Assembly (NCBI GenBank): GCA_021818045.1
Contig: JAKAFF010000074.1
Coordinates: 1-6,855 of the forward strand
Source: a bacterium
GTDB lineage: Bacteria; Chlamydiota; Chlamydiia; Chlamydiales; SM23-39
Direction: 5' to 3'
Length of the DNA: 6,855 nucleotides
The notes under the pieces are model-generated. The model was not told the DNA's origin. It worked only from the letters and a program-made list of their open reading frames with translations, and did not search any database. This document shows positions 1 through 4,754 of this stretch, piece after piece. How positions within the stretch are numbered: the stretch's first letter is position 1; each line of letters starts with the position of its first letter. Made by a program: the position numbers and the translations under genes.

Positions 1-186
1 GAGCTTCTCGAAATTCCAAGCAGCATAAACATCTGCAAAATGCTCCTCATTCAATAGGTCAGATGTCGCAGGGAGTAAATAAGCAGGCTCCGGTTTGAGC
101 GCCCCTCTAATAAATTGACAGTCTGCCGTCAAACCAAAAAATTGCACTGGCGAGAGTGCTGGGAGATCTTCTTCAAAAAAACTCAT
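1..186 (-). CDS. N-terminal fragment of an unidentified protein (runs off the left edge)
   Basis: The minus strand stays open from an ATG at 186-184 to base 1, giving 62 residues that begin MSFFEEDLPALSPVQFFGLT. The start is well supported. A perfect AGGAGG lies 7 nt upstream, and the ATG overlaps the TGA of the preceding gene in an ATGA arrangement, so its translation is probably coupled to the SurA/PpiD-like gene. The visible part is soluble in character, with many acidic and aromatic residues, and has no signal peptide or membrane segment. I do not recognise the family and assign no function. Its position at the end of the lplA-proS-chaperone unit suggests co-transcription. I am confident it is a real gene; its identity is unknown. 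Confidence 0.8.
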   Translation of the reverse strand, partial: MSFFEEDLPALSPVQFFGLTADCQFIRGALKPEPAYLLPATSDLLNEEHFADVYAAWNFEKL

Positions 187-2198
187 TCTTCGCCCTCCTG
201 TTGTACGGGGATCACAATGGCTTGTTTTTCTTTAATGTCTAGCAAAAGCTTTTCCATCGCAAAGCGCTTGGCGTCCATCGCCAATATCTCTTTGCCAAAA
301 TTGACCTGCTCTAAGATTGAAGAGACAGGACTTGCTGTTTTTTCTTGCATGTAAAAAAACAGGATTTCACCATTTTCAGCAACGTGTATGGGAGACCATA
401 AATCACTTGCCATGTTGAAGGCTTGCTCTTTCATCCAACTCTCCTGTGCTGTTCGGGGAACTGTTTTTTCTGCTTTGATTAACTTGAATTGATCCAAAAT
501 GGGATTTGCGCCCGTTTGGACCCAGCGCAAAGATGCACGATCTTTTTGCAAGGCAGCTAAAACCTCTTTACTCTTGCCAAAAAACGGGTTTTTCTCTTTG
601 GGACAATCCCCTTCAACTGCAGGGACGAGGCGCGATAGGATGCTCCTTGCCTTGTCAAATGAAAGGATGTGCTTTTCATCTAGTGGCTGCATCCCTTCGA
701 CTCGAAAATAGACGTTCGCCTCTTTTAAATCAGGTGCATCGCGACCCGTTACTACCCACGTCTTTTCCTTCATGGGGGCAGCCGTTAGCGCCTCTTCAAT
801 CCAAGAGGGGTTTTCATCGACTAACTGTAAGCGGGCGAATGCATCGACTTGAGAGCGCACCTTCGGGTCTAATCGCTCAAGCGCTTGAAAGCGCATCTGC
901 GGCGCTGCCAATTCGGGAAGAGAAAACTCTTTGCGCAAATGATCCCAGTGCGCATCAGAGGTCTCCCATTGCCACACCTCTTTCAAAGTGGGACGCAATG
1001 CAAGTTCGCTTTTGGCCACTTGAGCCACTTGCGCACGATAGGTTGTTTGCACTAATTGAGGGACCTTTTTTTCGATCTCTGCGATCGAAAGAAGCTCTGT
1101 TGGCAATCCTTTTTCCGATTGAGCACTGATCGATTTTACGTAAAATTCAAATTCTGCGAGATCCCGCGCACTGCTAAGCCGAATGGGCCAAGAAAACTGC
1201 TGCACAACAGCCGTTTCTGCTGCATATTGCGCAAAGTCTTGGTAAGAGAGGCGATCCACAAATGCGGAGGCTCCGATATCGTTGAAATAGGCGCGAAAAA
1301 GGAGGACTTTGCGCCAAATTTCCGCAGCAGAGTTTTCATCAAATCCAAGCACCTTCAAATGCTGCGAGAACTTCAGCTCAGGTGTGTCCTTTGGATCCAC
1401 CATCTTTTCCATAGTGTCTGCAAAATGGCGAATGAGGTCCCCTTTGGCCTCCTCCACACTGACAAAATAGCCCTTTTCTTCTGCCTTTGCAGCGGCATTG
1501 AGGATCAATTCAGAGACGAGATCGACAAAGTGGCGGCCGAACCAATCGGTGATAGAATGAAAGCCAAAAAGCGCCAAATCTTCGTGAGCGAGTCTGTCGC
1601 TAGATAGCCAGGGGTGTTGTTGGATTTGGTAAAACAAAACCCGGCGTAGCATCTCTGGATGCAAGCGGCTTTGCAGTTGATAGAGTTGGGATAGGTGAGA
1701 AAACGTCTCCACGCTCGGCTCTTTAGCCGCTTGCAAAGCCTTTAATTCAACACCCATCTGAGGCGTTAAACGGTCCCAAATGGTTTGCGCACTGATAGAG
1801 GGGGCATCAGGGTGTACATAGGGGCGAAACCGCTTGGCCTTGTCTAAGCGAACAGCAAGATCTGCCTTGAGCACGTCAAAATATTGACGCACGAGTAGAT
1901 CAGCCAGCCCAGATTCGATCAAGTCGTGGCGAATGACCCCATCATTGCAAAAATTGGGATAAACTCCCCTCCCCTGCATCATGTCTTCTCGATCGGCATA
2001 GAGAAATCGAGACAGCTTTTGCACGTCGGAGAGCCGGATATCCGATCCGTCTATCGCATGTCCTACAACTCGATTGTTCTCTTCGACTCCCTGAGAGCTA
2101 AAGGTGCTATAGGTACCGAAAAAGGTAAACGAGGTGATGACTACAATAGTTACAACAAAGAAAAAATAGCGCTGGTAGGTACGAAAAAATTCGAGCAT
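183..2198 (-). CDS. Membrane-anchored SurA/PpiD-like periplasmic folding factor without a visible parvulin domain
   Basis: This is a 671-residue protein. A short basic N-terminus (R6, R10) is followed by one hydrophobic segment at about residues 11-28 (YFFFVVTIVVITSFTFFG). That is the layout of an uncleaved signal anchor, leaving the rest outside the inner membrane. Residues about 43-110 and 243-310 have the helical pattern of SurA/PpiD N-terminal chaperone domains, including FVSVEEAK and a later LGFDENSAAEIWRKVLL stretch. The C-terminal part at 593-620 (AFNMASDLWSPIHVAENGEI and following) resembles the segment after the PPIase core in PpiD. I cannot find the conserved parvulin PPIase core, so it may be a chaperone without isomerase activity. 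The ATG follows only a weak GAGAG, but the anchor begins at once, so a later start is unlikely. The stop overlaps the next gene by 4 nt. A role in envelope protein folding is inferred from fold pattern alone. Confidence 0.85.
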   Translation of the reverse strand: MLEFFRTYQRYFFFVVTIVVITSFTFFGTYSTFSSQGVEENNRVVGHAIDGSDIRLSDVQKLSRFLYADREDMMQGRGVYPNFCNDGVIRHDLIESGLADLLVRQYFDVLKADLAVRLDKAKRFRPYVHPDAPSISAQTIWDRLTPQMGVELKALQAAKEPSVETFSHLSQLYQLQSRLHPEMLRRVLFYQIQQHPWLSSDRLAHEDLALFGFHSITDWFGRHFVDLVSELILNAAAKAEEKGYFVSVEEAKGDLIRHFADTMEKMVDPKDTPELKFSQHLKVLGFDENSAAEIWRKVLLFRAYFNDIGASAFVDRLSYQDFAQYAAETAVVQQFSWPIRLSSARDLAEFEFYVKSISAQSEKGLPTELLSIAEIEKKVPQLVQTTYRAQVAQVAKSELALRPTLKEVWQWETSDAHWDHLRKEFSLPELAAPQMRFQALERLDPKVRSQVDAFARLQLVDENPSWIEEALTAAPMKEKTWVVTGRDAPDLKEANVYFRVEGMQPLDEKHILSFDKARSILSRLVPAVEGDCPKEKNPFFGKSKEVLAALQKDRASLRWVQTGANPILDQFKLIKAEKTVPRTAQESWMKEQAFNMASDLWSPIHVAENGEILFFYMQEKTASPVSSILEQVNFGKEILAMDAKRFAMEKLLLDIKEKQAIVIPVQQEGEE
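194..199 (-). promoter_or_regulatory. Consensus Shine-Dalgarno for the left-edge gene
   Basis: The minus strand reads AGGAGG here, 7 nt before the ATG at 186-184. The site lies inside the last codons of the upstream gene. It is the strongest ribosome binding site in the window and fixes the start of the left-edge gene. Confidence 0.85.
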
Positions 2199-2211
2199 GG
2201 CACTCTCTTAA
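2199..2211. repeat. Short copy of the palindromic element's end sequence
   Basis: The plus strand reads GGCACTCTCTTAA. The first 10 bases are identical to the right end of the large inverted repeat (4672-4681). All 13 bases match the reverse complement of its left end plus flank (4507-4519) with one difference. The copy lies directly before the ATG of the SurA/PpiD-like gene, within the 51-bp gap after proS. It could be a remnant end, a shared signal or chance. Confidence 0.4.
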
Positions 2212-2249
2212 GAAAAGATAGACCATCGTATCAAACGTTAGGGTTAGGA

Positions 2250-3755
2250 TCAATAGGCCTTGGCAAAAATGACGCGCTGTCGACTAGGTTGCCCCGTAAA
2301 AATGCACTTTCCTGGCTGCGCTTGCACGTCTAGAGGAATGCAGCGGATGGTCACATTGAGATCTTCTTTTACTTTCGCTTCGACTGCTGGATCTTCGTTC
2401 CAATGGCAAAGGGCAAATCCACCATGGATCTCATCGCCTTTAGATGTAAAAAAGCGGTAGAATTCTTCTTTATTGTCGATGACCACAGTGTGCATGTCTC
2501 GGAACTGGGTTGCTTTTTCAAGTAAATGGACCTGCATTTGATCGAGGAGGTTACAAACCTCTTCTTCCACGAAGGGCGTGGCCTCTCGATGCGCTTTATC
2601 GCGGCGATAGACGTTGAGTTGCCCCGCCTGCATTTCGCGCATGCCCACTTCAATGCGAAGTGGAATCCCCTTTTTGATCCAGTGCCACGTTTTCTCCCCG
2701 CCCCGCATATCGCGTCGATCGACAATGACGCGAAGGGGTTGGTGATCGTAATGCACTTTTTGTAGCCGCTGCGCTAAAGCATCGCAGTATTGCAAGATTT
2801 GCGAGCGGCTCTCTTCGTTGTGAATGATGGGGATGAGGACGATGTGCGCCGATGCGATTTTCGGCGGAAGGACGAGGCCATCGTCGTCGCTGTGGGCCAT
2901 GATCAATGCTCCGATGAGACGCGTCGTGAGCCCCCACGAGGTGGTCCAGCCATACTCCTGATTCCCCTCCACATTGCGAAACACAATCTCGCAAGATTTG
3001 GAAAAATTTTGCCCCAAAAAGTGAGAAGTTCCCGATTGCAGCGCCTTGCGATCTTGGGTCATCGCCTCAATTGTATAGGTGTTGACGGCCCCCGGGAAGC
3101 GCTCCGAGTCCGTTTTTTCTCCTCGAATGACAGGCAAAGCGAGGTATTCGCGGCAAAATGCGGCATATAAGTCGAGCATGCGCCGCGTCTCCACCATCGC
3201 CTCTTCCTTGCTTGCATGGACGGTGTGTCCCTCTTGCCATAAAAATTCAGCTGTGCGCAAAAACATGCGGGTGCGCATTTCCCAGCGCACGACGTTGGCC
3301 CACTGATTGATGAGAAGAGGCAGATCGCGGTACGATTCAACCCATTTTGCAAAAGTGTGGCCAATGATCATTTCCGAGGTGGGGCGCACGATCAGCGGCT
3401 CTTCTAACTCTCCTGCTGGCACGAGTTTGCCATCCGTCCCCTTCTCTAGGCGGTGATGCGTTACAATCGCGCACTCTTTGGCAAACCCTTCCACGTGCTG
3501 CGCCTCTTTTTCCAAGTAACTCAAGGGGATAAAGAGAGGGAAGTAGGCGTTTTGATGGCCTGTTGCCTTAAACTGCCCGTCCAAAATTCTTTGAATATTT
3601 TCCCAAATTGCATAGCCCCAAGATTTGATGACCAGACACCCGCGCACAGCAGAGTGCTCGGCCAAGTCGGCTGCCTTCACGACAGCTTGGTACCATTCGG
3701 GATAATTCTCTTCGCGCGTAGGAGTGATGGCAGTGCGCAGCTTTTGTTTGGTCAT
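2250..3755 (-). CDS. proS: Prolyl-tRNA synthetase, archaeal/eukaryote-type (class II)
   Basis: This cytoplasmic enzyme charges tRNA-Pro with proline using ATP. The 501-residue length and the C-terminal tail ending in FAKAY mark the archaeal/eukaryote-like ProRS type. The longer bacterial type carries an inserted editing domain between motifs 2 and 3, which is absent here. Visible parts are the proline-pocket RPTSE at 124-128, motif 2 at about 157-178 (RWEMRTRMFLRTAEFLWQEG), motif 3 at 275-284 (GLTTRLIGAL), the anticodon-binding domain at about 303-405 and the extra C-terminal domain at about 420-501. In that last domain the usual four-cysteine zinc site is mostly lost: by alignment from memory of Thermus ProRS, only C484 remains, with N453, V459 and T487 at the other three positions. 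The ATG lies 3 nt after the lplA stop with no clear Shine-Dalgarno, so reinitiation from lplA translation is likely. Confidence 0.96.
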   Translation of the reverse strand: MTKQKLRTAITPTREENYPEWYQAVVKAADLAEHSAVRGCLVIKSWGYAIWENIQRILDGQFKATGHQNAYFPLFIPLSYLEKEAQHVEGFAKECAIVTHHRLEKGTDGKLVPAGELEEPLIVRPTSEMIIGHTFAKWVESYRDLPLLINQWANVVRWEMRTRMFLRTAEFLWQEGHTVHASKEEAMVETRRMLDLYAAFCREYLALPVIRGEKTDSERFPGAVNTYTIEAMTQDRKALQSGTSHFLGQNFSKSCEIVFRNVEGNQEYGWTTSWGLTTRLIGALIMAHSDDDGLVLPPKIASAHIVLIPIIHNEESRSQILQYCDALAQRLQKVHYDHQPLRVIVDRRDMRGGEKTWHWIKKGIPLRIEVGMREMQAGQLNVYRRDKAHREATPFVEEEVCNLLDQMQVHLLEKATQFRDMHTVVIDNKEEFYRFFTSKGDEIHGGFALCHWNEDPAVEAKVKEDLNVTIRCIPLDVQAQPGKCIFTGQPSRQRVIFAKAY

Positions 3756-3758
3756 GGC

Positions 3759-4457
3759 TTAAGATTTTAGGGCCTGTAAGAGTTTGTGAGCAAGGAGTTT
3801 TTCGATTTTTGAGCGCGTCGTTGCGTCCACTTTTTCTAAAGGGGCAAATGCGTAGCTTTGCATCGCTTCTAAAACCGCTTCTTTAGAAAGGAGCACATCG
3901 CTTAGCAAAGATAGATTGGGGCGCGCTAAAGAGATGGTCCCTTGGTGCAGGTATCCTTGCTTTTTTTTCCTTTGCGCCGCCCCTGCAATTTTCATCCCTT
4001 GATACACCACATCGTACTGGGTGGGTCTTGCCATGCAAAAATGGCGGCAATCGCTCCCCATCTCAGGGCTATTTTGCAAAATCAGCTCTACTTTTTCTGG
4101 CAAAGCAAAAAGAGTTTGCATGACCTCTAGTACCACCTGATTGACAAATTGATAATTTTCTAAAGTATTTAAAGAAAAAGCTGGGTGCGTGGATGGCAAA
4201 AGAAAAGAAAAGGCCAGATCCCAAATGTGAAACACGATCCCGCCACCTGTCGGACGGCGCGCCAAACTCAGGTTCCAACGAGAGGCTTGATTTAGATCGA
4301 GATGTTTTTCGGGCTCAATAAAATGGCCAAAAGTTGCGGAAGGGGTGGCCCATTGATAAAGATGGAGGGTCGGCACTTCAAGCGCGTTTAATAACTCTTC
4401 ATCCAAACACATATTTTGTTCGGCAGATGCGAGACCCGTATCTAAAACACGCAGCAT
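3759..4457 (-). CDS. lplA: Lipoate-protein ligase / octanoyltransferase family protein
   Basis: This is a 232-residue protein of the biotin/lipoate A/B ligase fold (BPL_LplA_LipB). It attaches lipoyl or octanoyl groups to lysines of the E2 and GcvH proteins of 2-oxoacid dehydrogenases and glycine cleavage. Diagnostic motifs are the binding loop RRPTGGGIVFH at 67-77, the catalytic-lysine motif KIAGAAQRK at 156-164 (K156), and LHQGT at 170-174. There is no C-terminal accessory domain as found in E. coli LplA. C141 sits 4 residues before P145 and 15 before K156, the spacing of the acyl-thioester cysteine of Bacillus LipM as I recall it. Octanoyltransferase activity is therefore an alternative to ATP-dependent ligation. 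It is the first gene of the minus-strand unit and lies 3 nt before proS. Chlamydia is known to have a functional lipoate ligase (LplA1). The family call is firm; the exact reaction is open. Confidence 0.93.
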   Translation of the reverse strand: MLRVLDTGLASAEQNMCLDEELLNALEVPTLHLYQWATPSATFGHFIEPEKHLDLNQASRWNLSLARRPTGGGIVFHIWDLAFSFLLPSTHPAFSLNTLENYQFVNQVVLEVMQTLFALPEKVELILQNSPEMGSDCRHFCMARPTQYDVVYQGMKIAGAAQRKKKQGYLHQGTISLARPNLSLLSDVLLSKEAVLEAMQSYAFAPLEKVDATTRSKIEKLLAHKLLQALKS

Positions 4458-4494
4458 AAAAATTTTTCTCTTTCCAAAGAAATAGTTTGTCCTT

Positions 4495-4524
4495 ATTAGA
4501 AGTTCTTTAAGAGGGTGCCTTCAG
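4495..4524 (-). promoter_or_regulatory. Possible sigma70-type promoter for the lplA-proS unit
   Basis: On the minus strand there is a -10-like TCTAAT at 4500-4495 (5 of 6 consensus bases). A weak -35-like CTGAAG lies 18 nt upstream at 4524-4519, inside the outer end of the inverted repeat. Transcription would start about 30 nt before the lplA ATG. The -35 match is poor, so this is a suggestion only. Confidence 0.3.
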
Positions 4525-4680
4525 ATTGAGGCTTCGTCGATTTTTGGGATTATTTTGGCCGATTTTTGATTCTTTTTGTAGGGGTAGTATACGCATGTTG
4601 ATACCACCCCTGCAAAAAGAATCAAAAATCGGCCAAAATAATCCCAAAAATCGACAGAAGCTCATTTTGAAGGCACTCTC
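4511..4680. repeat. 170-bp near-perfect inverted repeat; candidate fold-back MITE or giant hairpin
   Basis: The left arm 4511-4590 pairs with the right arm 4601-4680 around a 10-nt loop (4591-4600). The segment 4537-4578 is exactly complementary to 4613-4654, giving 42 bp without interruption. Across the whole structure I count about 74 Watson-Crick pairs. There are two mismatches (4526/4665 and 4586/4605), three positions that become G-U in RNA (4514/4677, 4524/4667, 4579/4612), and compensating one-base bulges at 4531 and 4656. TA occurs just outside each end (4508-4509 and 4681-4682), as expected of a TA target duplication, although the ends are then out of register by one base. The arms carry imperfect tandem GATT-N-TTTTG units of about 10 nt. 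It sits between divergent start codons, 53 bp from lplA and 74 bp from clpC, so a terminator role is not needed. It encodes no convincing protein. Confidence 0.9.
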
Positions 4681-4700
4681 TATGGTATCAGTATCTGGGT

Positions 4701-4723
4701 CGGGGAGTCGAGGAAAAACCCCG
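4701..4723 (+). other. Short GC-rich stem-loop in the clpC upstream region
   Basis: CGGGG at 4701-4705 can pair with CCCCG at 4719-4723 across a 13-nt loop, about 30 nt before the clpC ATG. No T-run follows, so it is not an intrinsic terminator. It could affect clpC leader folding if the transcript starts upstream. A five-pair stem can also arise by chance. Confidence 0.25.
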
Positions 4724-4742
4724 AAACTAGTAGAATAGAGAA

Positions 4743-4749
4743 AAGGGGA
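4743..4749 (+). promoter_or_regulatory. Shine-Dalgarno of clpC
   Basis: AAGGGGA lies 5 nt before the ATG at 4755. It supports this start, which also gives the standard ClpC N-terminus (MFDKFTNRAKQVI). I see no CtsR-type heptad repeat or CIRCE element nearby. Confidence 0.7.
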
Positions 4750-4754
4750 TCTTC

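Noticed and set aside
506..1129. 207-residue open frame on the plus strand
   Set aside because: It lies wholly inside the SurA/PpiD-like gene on the other strand, with no ribosome site and no recognisable protein character; it is a shadow frame.
2231..2249. Telomere-like CCTAACCCTAACG on the minus strand between proS and the chaperone-like gene
   Set aside because: Only two units are present, in a short intergenic gap of a bacterial operon; most likely chance.
4511..4680. Inverted repeat as an intrinsic terminator
   Set aside because: It lies between two genes transcribed away from each other, is far longer than terminator stems and is not followed by a T-run.
4599..4690. TGATACC in the loop side (4599-4605) complementary to GGTATCA (4684-4690)
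   Set aside because: A 7-bp match at this distance is expected by chance, and pairing would compete with the much stronger main stem.
4731..4736. TAGAAT as the -10 of a clpC promoter
   Set aside because: It matches 5 of 6 consensus bases, but transcription would start at about 4743, on the first base of the Shine-Dalgarno, and the -35 at normal spacing (TCGAGG) is poor.
4526..4738. 70-residue open frame through the inverted repeat
   Set aside because: It is read from palindromic, low-complexity sequence and ends just before the clpC ribosome site; nothing supports translation.
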